From contig NC_019751.1 in assembly GCF_000317435.1 (NCBI RefSeq), forward strand, positions 6,448,001 to 6,512,000: 64,000 nt of DNA, read 5' to 3'. The position numbers and the translations under genes were made by a program. Positions 20,000 through 28,938 of the stretch are shown piece by piece (position 1 is the stretch's first letter; each line of letters opens with the position of its first letter). The notes under the pieces were generated by a model. The model saw only the letters and a program-made list of their open reading frames with translations, did no database searches and was not told where the DNA came from. The DNA is from Calothrix sp. PCC 6303. Lineage in GTDB: Bacteria > Cyanobacteriota > Cyanobacteriia > Cyanobacteriales > Nostocaceae.

Positions 20000-20035
20000 A
20001 TGGGGACGCGACATTTCTACAGTTCGCGTCCCCAT
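20000..20035. terminator. hairpin between convergent genes
   Basis: A perfect 12-bp inverted repeat, ATGGGGACGCGA (20000-20011) and TCGCGTCCCCAT (20024-20035), with a 12-base loop lies between the ndhN stop and the stop of the convergent gene at 20078. There is no long U-run on either strand, so it may act as a bidirectional terminator or as an RNA-stabilising stem. Confidence 0.7.
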
Positions 20036-20077
20036 TTGACATACATAAAAAGTCAAATACGTCAACTTTTGACTGAT

Positions 20078-22480
20078 TTAGTTTCTCGATGTCCCAAAAC
20101 CACAACTTCCAGCGGCAACAGTACCTCCTTTCCAGGAAAAGCTCTCTGATGGGGGAATTATTTGATTAATTCTGTTGTTTCCTGGGATTCCTGGTAATTC
20201 AACTTCGATTTTTCCAGAGGAAAAAGTTGTAACCGGGACATATCCTGGTGGTTGTAAAAAGAATCGTCTGGGATTAGTCTCCATCTCGATTTTATCGGCT
20301 AAAGCAAAACTACCAATTTGATTATTATCAAGTGATAAACATACTTGCCCGGTACTAGGAATACTGCGATCTTCAATTAGTAAATCTGCGGCTGTTTTTT
20401 TATCAATTAAATCTTTTTGTGGTTGAGTATTATTCTCAGTCACGATGTTATTTTTGACAACTATAGATGTTTGAGAATCGTTATTTGTAATCGTAATTCC
20501 ATTTCCTCGATTATTTGTAACTGTATTGGATTCAATCAATGCTTTTATTTGAGAATTCCTATCGGCATTGAAAATAATTCCTTCGGAGTTGTTGCTTATT
20601 TTATTATTGCTAATAACTAAGTTTGTTTGAGAGCTTTCAGAGAAATCAACCCAAATTCCTGGCTGTGTGTAAGTAGCGGTGTTATTAGCAATAGTATTTT
20701 CCGTAATATTTATGTTGATATTGTTAGCACTAACAAAACTAGAAATACCACCTCGGTTGCCAGAAACATTATTATTGGAAATATTCAGGCTTCCTTGAGT
20801 ATTTTCAAATAGGCTGGTTGATATTGCGTCTGCTTCCAGGTAGTCTGGATATTTGTATGACGGGAAAATTGCCGGACGTACAACATACTCCTGATACAGT
20901 TTTCCATTATCTAAGATTTGATTATTGGTAATATTAGTTGTAAATTTTGTATTGCCTCCGAATTCTATATCAATAGCTTCTTTGGCAGAATCTTGAATAG
21001 TATTGTTATTAATATTTAAATTAATATCCCCAACATTATTTGTGATTAAAATTCCACTGTAATACCTTACATAGGGAGTTGAGTATATAGTGACTTGTTC
21101 ATAGCCATTACTTTGAAGCTGATTTTGACTAATATCAACTTTTCCTATTACATCTGTAAGTTTGATGCCTTCTAGCTGGGAATTACTAATTAAGTTGTTT
21201 TCAATTGAAATATTTCGGATGTTACTACCTTGAATTCCGGCACCAGAGGCATTACTAATGGCAAATCCATTTAATTTGGTATTGTTTCCCATAGTGACAG
21301 TACCAGTAATACTTGGTTTAATTCCAGAGCCTGAACCAGGTAGCTGAATTTTCCCAAAGGAAGTGTCAATAAATTGAGGTGAAGCATTGGAAATTATTGC
21401 AACACCATCAGGAATTGTAAAACCAGGAATACCTGGATTTTCACCTTGACGAACGTAGATAGTATCATTGCTTTTGGCAATATTTAAAGCTTGAGAAACA
21501 GTACTAAAAGGAGATTCAAAAGAGCCATTACTGTTACCTAAACCTAAATTCACATGGACAAATTGTAGTGGTTCTCCTGTAGCAGTGTTAGTTGCCAAGA
21601 CCGTATCTTTGATTAACCGATTTTTAACCGTTATACTGCTAATGCGATCGCTTGATTCACTGATGCGGGATAAAATATCAGACTCTCGCTTTTTCTTTCC
21701 TCTAGCTGTACCGGGAAAACTAATTCCCAAATTCAAAATCACTCTAGTATCAAATTGTGGATCACTTTGCAATGTTAATCCCGCAACAAGAGTATCATTA
21801 GGACGGACAACAAGTCTTCCCCTCACACCAACAAAGCCAGGTACATTTTCCCCTGTGTAGTAGTATACTCCTGCATATCCCCGTAATGATCCATTTCCTA
21901 AAGATGCTAACTTAGTTCCTAATTCTGCATCTAAACCAGTTAAAGCTTGTTGAACTTGGCTAACTTTATCTAAAGCTAAGAAATTCCCTTGAAAGTTAGA
22001 TGTTCCTGTTAAGGTTTCGGTTAATAAATTCCGGGAATTTCCAATGGGAAAATAGAAATTGGTGCGAAAATCAATTTTTTCTCCCAAGCTTTCAAAACCT
22101 GCACCCAACTGATTAAATACTGCGTCTCCAGTATTGCGAGTATCATATGAAATATAGCTACCAATAATCTGTTTTTTGTTGTCGCTCAAAAAACGGTGTC
22201 CGAATAATAGATTTCCACCTAAAGCACCATTTTCTGTAGATGATAATAACTTTCCTTCTAAATAAGTCAGGTTATTTCCAGGTGTTTGAAAAAGCGGAAA
22301 AAATCCTTCAAAACTGAAAAAAGGATCACTTCCTGCATTTTCAGTTGTATAGTTAGTGCTGGCACGGGGCTTGACGGATTCATAAGTTTGGGCATTTACA
22401 GCAGAAATATGCATCAGTACTAGGCTCGTAGAGGCGATTGCCGCGACAGATGCGAACATTTTTATATCTGAGAAGGTCAT
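20078..22480 (-). CDS. surface protein: outer-membrane barrel plus parallel beta-helix
   Basis: The 800-residue protein starts with a signal peptide (cut after SAVNAQ, about residue 31). Residues of about 45-270 look like a beta-barrel of the inverse-autotransporter/invasin type (GNLLFGHRFLSDNKKQIIGS, NQLGAGFESLGEKIDFRTN). From about residue 300 there is a DUF1565-like segment (PFSTVSQALNIAKSNDTIYV), then a long run of right-handed parallel beta-helix repeats (ITNNVGDINLNINNNTI, NISNNNVSGNRGG). Such proteins anchor in the outer membrane and expose the helix, often for carbohydrate binding or adhesion. Substrate and partner are unknown. It is transcribed convergently with ndhN. Confidence 0.75.
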   Translation of the reverse strand: MTFSDIKMFASVAAIASTSLVLMHISAVNAQTYESVKPRASTNYTTENAGSDPFFSFEGFFPLFQTPGNNLTYLEGKLLSSTENGALGGNLLFGHRFLSDNKKQIIGSYISYDTRNTGDAVFNQLGAGFESLGEKIDFRTNFYFPIGNSRNLLTETLTGTSNFQGNFLALDKVSQVQQALTGLDAELGTKLASLGNGSLRGYAGVYYYTGENVPGFVGVRGRLVVRPNDTLVAGLTLQSDPQFDTRVILNLGISFPGTARGKKKRESDILSRISESSDRISSITVKNRLIKDTVLATNTATGEPLQFVHVNLGLGNSNGSFESPFSTVSQALNIAKSNDTIYVRQGENPGIPGFTIPDGVAIISNASPQFIDTSFGKIQLPGSGSGIKPSITGTVTMGNNTKLNGFAISNASGAGIQGSNIRNISIENNLISNSQLEGIKLTDVIGKVDISQNQLQSNGYEQVTIYSTPYVRYYSGILITNNVGDINLNINNNTIQDSAKEAIDIEFGGNTKFTTNITNNQILDNGKLYQEYVVRPAIFPSYKYPDYLEADAISTSLFENTQGSLNISNNNVSGNRGGISSFVSANNININITENTIANNTATYTQPGIWVDFSESSQTNLVISNNKISNNSEGIIFNADRNSQIKALIESNTVTNNRGNGITITNNDSQTSIVVKNNIVTENNTQPQKDLIDKKTAADLLIEDRSIPSTGQVCLSLDNNQIGSFALADKIEMETNPRRFFLQPPGYVPVTTFSSGKIEVELPGIPGNNRINQIIPPSESFSWKGGTVAAGSCGFGTSRN

Positions 22481-22723
22481 AGATATTTATGAGTTAGGGT
22501 TCATCGAAAGCTAAGTAAATGCCCTAAGATATGATTAAAGTTATTATACACACATCAATTCTTTCGTCTAGTGTTGGAGAAAAATTTTTGAGTATTAATT
22601 TTGTTGTCAACTCACAAACTACAAACTAAATTGCAGGCAATTAGTCAAAATAATCGGCATACTGATAGAAAGGTAGATTTAGACCACTCACTTTTACCAA
22701 GGCGTGAATTAAACTAAACAAAG

Positions 22724-23263
22724 ATGAGACGCAGACCTAATTCTAGACAGACAACTCCTTCTAAACCCTCGGCTTTCCAATCCCCGATGTTTAATTTCAC
22801 CACCATCGCCATTTTGGGAGGGGTGCTGGTTTTGGGAATTGGGATTGGGATTGCTTTTAGTTCGACAACTACATTAACCTCATCAAACGTCGCTTCGCGG
22901 GAATTTATTGACTTGAAAGCGCCAAATCCAGAGATTTGTGTGCAATATGGTGCCAGTGCGATGGTGATGGATGCTAGGTTATTTGTGACTCTTAACCCTT
23001 TCAATGTCTATGTTTCTCAGCCTTCCATGCGTCCTGGTTGCGTGTTGCGACAAAATAACTGGGCGATTTTAGAACAGAAAAAGTTGATTACTTCTGAACA
23101 GGTGAGGGATTGTAAAAACCGCTTGAATACTTTTGGTTTTACTGGCAATTTGGATAATGAGAAGCCGGATATTAGATGTGTGTATCAAAATGAAGCGGCT
23201 CAGAATTTGTTCTTGAATCAACCGGGTGCAGTGGCACCACAGCAGGAAACAGAAAGATTTTAG
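22724..23263 (+). CDS. DUF3172 family membrane-anchored protein
   Basis: The 179-residue protein has a basic N-terminus (MRRRPNSRQ), one transmembrane segment at about 28-47 (IAILGGVLVLGIGIGIAF) and a soluble domain with three conserved Cys (PEICVQYG, RPGCVLRQNNW, RDCKNRL). This pattern fits DUF3172, a conserved family of cyanobacteria and photosynthetic eukaryotes whose biochemical role is unknown. It stands alone and ends just before the convergent response regulator gene. Confidence 0.8.
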   Translation: MRRRPNSRQTTPSKPSAFQSPMFNFTTIAILGGVLVLGIGIGIAFSSTTTLTSSNVASREFIDLKAPNPEICVQYGASAMVMDARLFVTLNPFNVYVSQPSMRPGCVLRQNNWAILEQKKLITSEQVRDCKNRLNTFGFTGNLDNEKPDIRCVYQNEAAQNLFLNQPGAVAPQQETERF

Positions 23264-23281
23264 GATGTTTTATTAGGTGTA

Positions 23282-23926
23282 TTATGGTTTTCGTAATGCA
23301 CCTAAAAACCGATTTGCAACGATTGCAGCTTGAGTGCGATCGCGTAAGTCTAAACGATTTAAAATTCGGGTGACATGGTTTTTAACGGTTTTTTCTGTAA
23401 TAAATAAAGCTTCGCCAATTTCGCGGTTACTAGCACCTGCAACAATTAATTCTAGTATTTCAATTTCTCTCGGTGTTAATTCCTCCCATCCTGGAGGTGG
23501 AGAGCCTGCTGTATCTGGAATTTGACCCATGACGTTAACAAGTCCCGGTCCCAATTGAATGTAGCCTTTATTAGCTGCACGGATAGATTGGGCTAATTCC
23601 TCAGATGGAGTATCCTTCAGTAGGTATCCAACAGCACCGTAGCGTAAAGTTTGAGCAATATAATGTTGTTCGGCAAAGGTAGTCAAAATCAAGACTTTTG
23701 TCGTGGGAAACCGCGCTGCAATCTCCTTGGTTGCTGCCATACCATCCATCACTGGCATTCTCACATCCATCAGTACCACATCCGGCTGCAAAGATGCAAT
23801 TAAAGTCAAAGCAACTTGTCCATTTTCAGCTTCTCCCACCACTTCTAAATCAGCTTCCAGCTTGAGTAAAGCTTTCAGTCCCCGACGAATTAAACTTTCA
23901 TCATCAACCAGTAATAAACGAATCAT
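23282..23926 (-). CDS. NarL/FixJ-type response regulator
   Basis: The 214-residue transcription regulator has a receiver domain (residues 1-120) with acidic pocket Asp8-Asp9 and phosphoacceptor Asp54 in VLMDVRMPVMDG, and a LuxR-type helix-turn-helix (residues 147-210) with LTPREIEILELIVAGASNRE. The ATG at 23924-23926 is chosen; a TTG two codons earlier is possible. It follows the histidine kinase by only six bases, so the two form a cognate pair in one operon. Target genes are unknown; the divergent secreted-protein genes at 25307 are the closest candidates. Confidence 0.92.
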   Translation of the reverse strand: MIRLLLVDDESLIRRGLKALLKLEADLEVVGEAENGQVALTLIASLQPDVVLMDVRMPVMDGMAATKEIAARFPTTKVLILTTFAEQHYIAQTLRYGAVGYLLKDTPSEELAQSIRAANKGYIQLGPGLVNVMGQIPDTAGSPPPGWEELTPREIEILELIVAGASNREIGEALFITEKTVKNHVTRILNRLDLRDRTQAAIVANRFLGALRKP

Positions 23927-23932
23927 AAGCAA

Positions 23933-25147
23933 CTAGGAAAAAGGGAAATCTGCGATTACTTGACATCCTGTATTTGGTGCAGTGACGACTTGGAAATTAC
24001 CTTTTAGAGTTAAAGATGTAAGTCTTTCGCGCATACTCTCCAAGCCAAAACCTGTTGTATTTTGTTCTAAGTCAAAACCTTTACCATTATCACTGACAAT
24101 CAACCGCAATTCATTTATAGCTAGATTTTGGGTAATTTGGATAGTGACTTCGGTTGCTTCTGCATGTTTGCAAATATTAGTGAGAGCTTCTTGAACAATT
24201 CTGTAAATAGCTACTTGAATCTCATTTTTAACTGGTTGTAGTAGCTCTATTTCTAATTTTGGTGAAATATTATTGGAACGCCGAAAATCTTCTGCTAAAG
24301 AAAAAATAGCATCTGCAAGTGATAGTTCGGCGATTGGATTCACTCGCAAAGTTGTAATCGATTGTCGCACTTCTTGGAGAGCATTGGAACCTAGTTTTTT
24401 TGCATCTCTGAGAAACTCTGTAGCTTCCGCAGGATCAGATTGCCAAAGTTTTAAAGCTGCTTCTAAATGTAAGTTTAAAATAGTTAAAGCATGTCCTACA
24501 GAATCATGAATTTCGCGGGCAATTCGGTTACGTTCTTGGACGGTTGCTAATTCTTCAACTTTCATGGCATATTCTCGTAGTTGGGCATTGGCAACACTAA
24601 GCTCTTGGCGACTTTGAGATTCTTGGAGCAAAGCATTTACAGCCATCTGAATAAAAATTGTGCCTAAACCTAAAATCAATGTAGAAATTACTAATAAAAC
24701 TCCTAATTGTTCGCGGATTGCGAAAGGATTAATTATCTCTGCAATTTGAAGTCGATATACTTGTGTTAACAAAGATAAAATCACAGCTAAACCATTAATA
24801 ACTGTGCAAATTTCTCCTGTAAATATCAAACAGTTACGAATTACGATAACAGTATAAAGTAGAGGAACTAAAAGAACTCCTCCCAGCATTGAAGCCAATA
24901 TTAATAAGCCAAATTCTAGACTCGTATATAAAACTTGATTTAATCGCCTATTAATTGGTAACTTCAAACCCATAACTGCAAATATCACCAAACAGAATAT
25001 ATTCAGCAGCGGTATTCTTGGTAATCGTGAAGCAAAGTCGAATAAAGAAGCAAAAACTTCACTAGAAACGACAATACTCACCAAAATGCACTCTAGATAT
25101 AGTAGAAAGCGCAGAGGATACTTGCGATTTTGAATTAAAGGAATCAT
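23933..25147 (-). CDS. membrane sensor histidine kinase (HisKA_3 family)
   Basis: The 404-residue kinase has about five transmembrane helices in residues 10-175, a linker coiled coil, the HisKA_3 dimerisation segment with phosphoacceptor His at about 214 (ERNRIAREIHDSVGHAL), and an HATPase domain ending with the G1 and G2 boxes (VSDNGKGFD, GFGLESMRERL). It resembles the DesK/LiaS/NarX class that pairs with NarL-type regulators, here the next gene. It has no periplasmic sensor domain of note, so it may sense the membrane itself. The ATG at 25145-25147 is preferred over a TTG six codons upstream. Confidence 0.9.
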   Translation of the reverse strand: MIPLIQNRKYPLRFLLYLECILVSIVVSSEVFASLFDFASRLPRIPLLNIFCLVIFAVMGLKLPINRRLNQVLYTSLEFGLLILASMLGGVLLVPLLYTVIVIRNCLIFTGEICTVINGLAVILSLLTQVYRLQIAEIINPFAIREQLGVLLVISTLILGLGTIFIQMAVNALLQESQSRQELSVANAQLREYAMKVEELATVQERNRIAREIHDSVGHALTILNLHLEAALKLWQSDPAEATEFLRDAKKLGSNALQEVRQSITTLRVNPIAELSLADAIFSLAEDFRRSNNISPKLEIELLQPVKNEIQVAIYRIVQEALTNICKHAEATEVTIQITQNLAINELRLIVSDNGKGFDLEQNTTGFGLESMRERLTSLTLKGNFQVVTAPNTGCQVIADFPFS

Positions 25148-25202
25148 TTCAAAGCTTGCTGACAACTAAATCAAGATAGCTTATTCAACACCACTATTAG
25201 TA

Positions 25203-25241
25203 GGGACTAAAGTCCCAAGGTAATTGAGGACTAATGCCTCA
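25203..25241. promoter_or_regulatory. palindrome between kinase and secreted-protein genes
   Basis: GGGACTAAAGTCCC (25203-25216) is an imperfect 14-base palindrome, followed by a second short inverted segment, GAGGACTAATGCCTC (25227-25241). They lie in the 159-base divergent region between the kinase gene and the Spy-like gene. They could be an operator for the adjacent regulator or a dispersed cyanobacterial palindrome; the sequence alone does not decide. Confidence 0.35.
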
Positions 25242-25306
25242 TGTCCTAGAAGTGTATCCCAGCTTATTCTGTAAACATCGAACACAGCCGAAAGGAACAA
25301 CAGAAG

Positions 25307-25717
25307 ATGAATAACAAGCTGGTTTCAATCTTGACAGGGGCAATAGTTTTAGCAACTCCTTTCACAAGTACAGTTGCTCAAGCAGAAACTTCACAATTAA
25401 CACAATTATTCCCAGTTTTATCAGGAATTGAACTGACTCAAACACAAACAACACAACTCCAACAATTAACCCAGGATACTTTTCCTAAAATCCAAGCTGT
25501 TCTCACCGAGGAACAAAAAATTCAATTTCAAGCAGGATTACAGGAGGGAAAACCAGTGAGAGTAACTTTATCTTCCCTCAACCTTTCCACTCAACAACAA
25601 AAGCAGTTACGAGGTATCTTTCAATCAACCAAAAGCCAAATTCGGAAAACCCTAACAGCACAGCAACAACGGCAAATTATGCAAAATTTTTGGTCGTTGC
25701 AACAACAAGCTCAATAA
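25307..25717 (+). CDS. exported Spy/CpxP-like small helical protein
   Basis: The 136-residue protein has a signal peptide (cut near TVAQA, residue 26) and a mature part rich in Gln and helix-forming residues. Three segments follow the LTxxQ style of Spy/CpxP periplasmic proteins: LTEEQKIQFQ, LSTQQQKQLRG and LTAQQQRQIMQ. Spy and CpxP act as periplasmic chaperones or feedback signals to envelope-stress kinases. The gene is divergent from a membrane histidine kinase, which fits that idea, but similarity is only at motif level. Confidence 0.55.
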   Translation: MNNKLVSILTGAIVLATPFTSTVAQAETSQLTQLFPVLSGIELTQTQTTQLQQLTQDTFPKIQAVLTEEQKIQFQAGLQEGKPVRVTLSSLNLSTQQQKQLRGIFQSTKSQIRKTLTAQQQRQIMQNFWSLQQQAQ

Positions 25718-25771
25718 ACTGACTCTTTTTCACTCAATTAAGTAAATTAACTACACACAAAGGTCAAAATT

Positions 25772-26215
25772 ATGAAATCTTTACTCAGTCTTTCTTTACT
25801 CGGATTAGTTCTCGTTACAACTTCCCTCCCTGCTGCTGCAAAGGAAGTAGTTAGTCCCAAGGGTAGTACAGCAAGTGGAAATGTAATTGTATTACCAAAT
25901 TCCCAAGGTGGTTATACCGGAAGTGGGAATGGAACAGCTACAGGTGTTAACGGTGGTAACGCTAACGGACAATTCAAGTTCAAAACCAATGGTCAAGGAA
26001 GTGCTAATTACAACGGTAGTGGTTCAGTAACAACTCAAAGTGGTACCACCTATACAGGAAGCACTACTGGTAGTGCTAATTACAATCAGACTTCTGGTTA
26101 TAGCGGTCAAAATACCACAACTGTCAACGATCAAACCTACAGTACTAGTACTCAAAATGGTGCAACTACAGTGACATCTCCCACTAGTTCACGCACTTTT
26201 ACTCGTCCACGCTAA
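25772..26215 (+). CDS. secreted Gly/Ser/Thr/Asn-rich protein
   Basis: The 147-residue protein has a clear signal peptide (LLSLSLLGLVLVTTSLPAAA) and a mature region made of low-complexity Gly, Asn, Ser and Thr with repeating YTGSGNG, NYNGSGSV and NYNQTSG units. No catalytic motif is visible. The composition suggests an extended beta-rich secreted or wall-associated protein. It follows the Spy-like gene by 54 bases on the same strand and is probably cotranscribed. The function is unknown. Confidence 0.7.
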   Translation: MKSLLSLSLLGLVLVTTSLPAAAKEVVSPKGSTASGNVIVLPNSQGGYTGSGNGTATGVNGGNANGQFKFKTNGQGSANYNGSGSVTTQSGTTYTGSTTGSANYNQTSGYSGQNTTTVNDQTYSTSTQNGATTVTSPTSSRTFTRPR

Positions 26216-26477
26216 TGTGAATTCGACGAAACATCTTCCTGATTTGTGCTGTGCAAAAATCGTCCCTCCCCTACTAAGCTACGGTGTACGCACAGCACAA
26301 GTATCGAATTTCCTAGATTTTCTATAACCCCACGCTCGTCTAAGGGAGGGATAAAATAAAGTCCAAAAGTAGGGTGTGTAAGCGGAGCGTAACGCACCAT
26401 TTCATATTCGAGCAAAATCTGGCTTTGTGAAAATTAAACAACTAATTTACTCATCGTTTCAACATCATATTTAAGTT
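26216..26477. other. intergenic region with cyanobacterial repeat fragments
   Basis: It contains pieces of repeats seen widely in filamentous cyanobacteria: TACGGTGTACGCACA near 26279 and AGGGTGTGTAAGCGGAGCG near 26370, which continues as TAACGCACC to form an imperfect hairpin. A 67-codon minus-strand open frame here is read through these repeats and is not called. Confidence 0.45.
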
Positions 26478-27362
26478 ATGAATTTCAGCAATATAGCTTT
26501 AAAATTTTTGCCTTTATTCTTGATTTTGATTTTAACTGAAGCATTCCTGATTGTTGGATGGAAAAAGCAAAAATATCCTTGGCAAGAAAGTTTAGTTTCC
26601 CTGAGTGTTGCAATTGGACACCATGCTAGTCAAATGATTCCAACTAGTGCTTTGATGATATTTGCTTGGCATCATCGCATTTCAACTATTTCTATAGATT
26701 CCTGGTGGAATGTATTTTTATTGTTTATTTGCTTAGAGTTTGCCTACTACTGGTACCATCGCGCATCTCATCGAATTCGTTGGTTTTGGGCTAGTCATTC
26801 TGTGCATCATTCACCTGAAAAGTTTAATTTTTCCGCAGCTTACCGATTAGGTTGGACAGGGGGAATATCTGGTAGTTCTTTATTTTTTGTTCCGCTTGCT
26901 TGGCTGGGTTTTGAACCATTAGCAATTGTCACGGGAATGGCGCTAAATTTAACTTATCAATTTTGGATTCATACAGAGTTAATTCCAAAATTGGGTTTCT
27001 TGGAGTTAATTTTTAATACTCCATCACATCATCGAGTTCATCATGCTGCTAATTCAGAATATATTGATCGCAATTACGGAGGTGTTTTAATTATCTTTGA
27101 CCGTTTGTTTGGAACTTATGCCGAGGAGAAAGTAGAGATTCCAGTAATTTATGGGTTAACTTATCCAATTAAGTCAAACAATCCATTTAAAATAGCTTTA
27201 TATGAATGGATCAAAATCATTAAAGATGTAATTGGTGCTGATTCTTGGCAAGAAGGTTGTTGTTATTTGTTTGCACCTCCCAATTGGAAAAAATTGAATA
27301 GTAGTTGCAGTTTGCCCACAGCTATCGGGAATAATCATACTTATCTGGAACAGGGCGAATAG
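26478..27362 (+). CDS. fatty acid hydroxylase / sterol desaturase family membrane protein
   Basis: The 294-residue integral membrane protein carries the di-iron histidine clusters of the fatty acid hydroxylase superfamily: HRASH at residues 94-98, HSVHH at 107-111, and HHRVHHA near residue 190. Family members use a di-iron centre and O2 to hydroxylate or desaturate lipids, sterols or carotenoids. Hydrophobic segments lie at about 8-25, 40-62, 78-95 and 125-160. The substrate cannot be told from sequence. Its 3' end overlaps the convergent gene at 27322 by 41 bases. Confidence 0.88.
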   Translation: MNFSNIALKFLPLFLILILTEAFLIVGWKKQKYPWQESLVSLSVAIGHHASQMIPTSALMIFAWHHRISTISIDSWWNVFLLFICLEFAYYWYHRASHRIRWFWASHSVHHSPEKFNFSAAYRLGWTGGISGSSLFFVPLAWLGFEPLAIVTGMALNLTYQFWIHTELIPKLGFLELIFNTPSHHRVHHAANSEYIDRNYGGVLIIFDRLFGTYAEEKVEIPVIYGLTYPIKSNNPFKIALYEWIKIIKDVIGADSWQEGCCYLFAPPNWKKLNSSCSLPTAIGNNHTYLEQGE

Positions 27363-27687
27363 GAATTTTTTCTCCCCATTTGTATAGACATCGAGCATCA
27401 TTTTCAGGTTCACAGGGAATGACCCAATAAATATGATGAAGTTCTAAACCAATATCACCATTTTGCACCCAAGCTTGCAATAGTACGCCACCAAGGTACT
27501 CTTTCGCAAGATGCGATCGCAATATTGAACAAGCTTCGGAATCTCGTATGGGTATCGATTGATCATCTTGCCAATTATAAAGTCTCGCTTCGTCTGCATC
27601 TAGCCATAATATTCCCGAAACCAAAAATACCTCATTGGTTTGGATGTTCCAATTAGTCAGTTCTTGGACTGTTAAGGTTATAGTCAT
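27322..27687 (-). CDS. conserved-looking hypothetical protein
   Basis: The 121-residue soluble protein has no recognised domain. It is acidic and rich in Trp, Leu and Ile (VSGILWLDADEARLYNW, LLQAWVQNGDIGLELHHIYW). The amino-acid composition is balanced and the start is a plain ATG at 27685-27687. Both favour a real gene over a shadow. The last 14 codons run antisense to the end of the hydroxylase gene. No function is assigned. Confidence 0.6.
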   Translation of the reverse strand: MTITLTVQELTNWNIQTNEVFLVSGILWLDADEARLYNWQDDQSIPIRDSEACSILRSHLAKEYLGGVLLQAWVQNGDIGLELHHIYWVIPCEPENDARCLYKWGEKIPIRPVPDKYDYSR

Positions 27688-27778
27688 GCATGAGGCTATA
27701 GAGGTTTTCAGTGATATCGCTATTTACTTAAAACGGTTAAAATTCAACTAAACCTCGTCTATTTTGAGAACCTGGAAT

Positions 27779-27860
27779 TTCTACCCTGCGGGTAAGCGCG
27801 TTAGCGATTTCTGTAAGTAGCCGCTTTGCGACTCAACGTCTACCTTACGAAGACGCAAGC
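27779..27860. repeat. dispersed cyanobacterial repeat fragment
   Basis: The sequence CTACCCTGCGGG at 27781-27792 recurs in reverse complement at 45314-45325, inside the cyclase gene. The stretch continues with short units (GCGCGTTAGCG, CGCTTTGCGACTC) that have the look of GC-rich interspersed repeats in an AT-rich background. No open frame was found. Confidence 0.45.
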
Positions 27861-27915
27861 TATACAATGACAAAACTCCACCTTTGATGATGGACGAGGT
27901 TTATTTATCTCAAAC

Positions 27916-28938
27916 CTAACGCTGATTTGGAATAGTTTGTCCCCACTCAATGACTCCAGAGTTGGAATTATTTACAGGGTTATTATTAGCTGGAAAACTT
28001 GGGGGTGGTGCATTGATAAAACCACCTGATGGGTTAGGAAAATTAGCTGGTGGGAGTTGGTTATTTCCAGGTAATCCTGGGGAATTGTTGGGTGTGAGTG
28101 GGGGAACAGTTACGGTGGGTTGTTGATTCCCGTAAGAATTGGGGACAGAGTAGGGAGGAAGGTTGTTATTTGAATTAGGGATTTGTGGGTAGTTATTATT
28201 TGGTTGAGGTGGATAAATTGGTGGTTGGTTATTAGTTGGAAATTGAGGGGAGTAAATGGGTGGTTGATTATTAGTCGGAGGTTGAGGTGAGTAAATGGGT
28301 GGTTGATTGTTAGTTGGAAGTTGAGGTGAGTAAATGGGTGGTTGATTATTGGGTGGAAGTTGCGGTAAGTTATTAGCTGGAAATTGGGGCGAGGAAATTG
28401 GTAGTGGGTTATTGTTAGGTAACTGTTGTGGATAATTAGCTGGGGATTGGGGAAAGTTGTTAGGGTATGGATTTATTGGGGCAGAGTAATTACCAGGAAA
28501 GATTCGTAATGCCCAATGGTTGGGTTTTTGCCAGGGAACTTGTTGGAATTGCACTAATTTTGGATCAAAGTTTGTTCCTGGTGCTAAGTCCATGACAATG
28601 CGGGTTACATTTGCATTGAGTTGAGAAAGACGGACTCTTTGAATTGTACCAGAGTAGTTTTGTTGGGTAGAAAGTCTACCTAGTTTGGTGTTGGGCAAAT
28701 CTACAACTAAGCGCGGTGGTTGGGAAAGGTAAAAATATTTTGGTTGACTAGGACTTGAAAGGGTAAATTCTAGTTGGTTATATTCAGGAAAAAATTGCCA
28801 TTCTTCTAGTTGAATATTGGCTAAATTGGCTATGCTAGCACTTTGGAGAGCCAAGATAGTTGTAATGGTGAATAAACTCATACTGAAAATAAGTTTCCAC
28901 CAACGGTGAAGTTGTTTTTGACTAAATTTTGCGTTCAT
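27916..28938 (-). CDS. AMIN-domain protein with Pro/Asn-rich repeat tail
   Basis: The 340-residue protein has an N-terminal signal or anchor (residues 15-38), an AMIN domain at about 42-148 (YNQLEFTLSSPSQPKYFYL, LVVDLPNTKLG), and then an unstructured tail of Pro, Asn, Gln and Ser. AMIN domains bind peptidoglycan and place proteins in the envelope. The tail includes three exact-length 13-residue repeats, PPIYSPQxPTNNQ, at residues 200-238, plus flanking degenerate copies. No amidase or secretin domain follows, so it is probably a structural or scaffolding envelope protein. Its partner is unknown. Confidence 0.8.
   Translation of the reverse strand: MNAKFSQKQLHRWWKLIFSMSLFTITTILALQSASIANLANIQLEEWQFFPEYNQLEFTLSSPSQPKYFYLSQPPRLVVDLPNTKLGRLSTQQNYSGTIQRVRLSQLNANVTRIVMDLAPGTNFDPKLVQFQQVPWQKPNHWALRIFPGNYSAPINPYPNNFPQSPANYPQQLPNNNPLPISSPQFPANNLPQLPPNNQPPIYSPQLPTNNQPPIYSPQPPTNNQPPIYSPQFPTNNQPPIYPPQPNNNYPQIPNSNNNLPPYSVPNSYGNQQPTVTVPPLTPNNSPGLPGNNQLPPANFPNPSGGFINAPPPSFPANNNPVNNSNSGVIEWGQTIPNQR
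28225..28341. repeat. 39-bp coding tandem repeat
   Basis: Three adjacent 39-base units inside the AMIN-protein gene encode PPIYSPQ-x-PTNNQ. Degenerate copies flank both sides. Copy number is likely variable between strains because the units are nearly identical at DNA level. Confidence 0.8.

Noticed and set aside
26212-26415. 67-codon minus-strand open frame
   Set aside because: It reads through interspersed repeats and overlaps the end of the secreted-protein gene.
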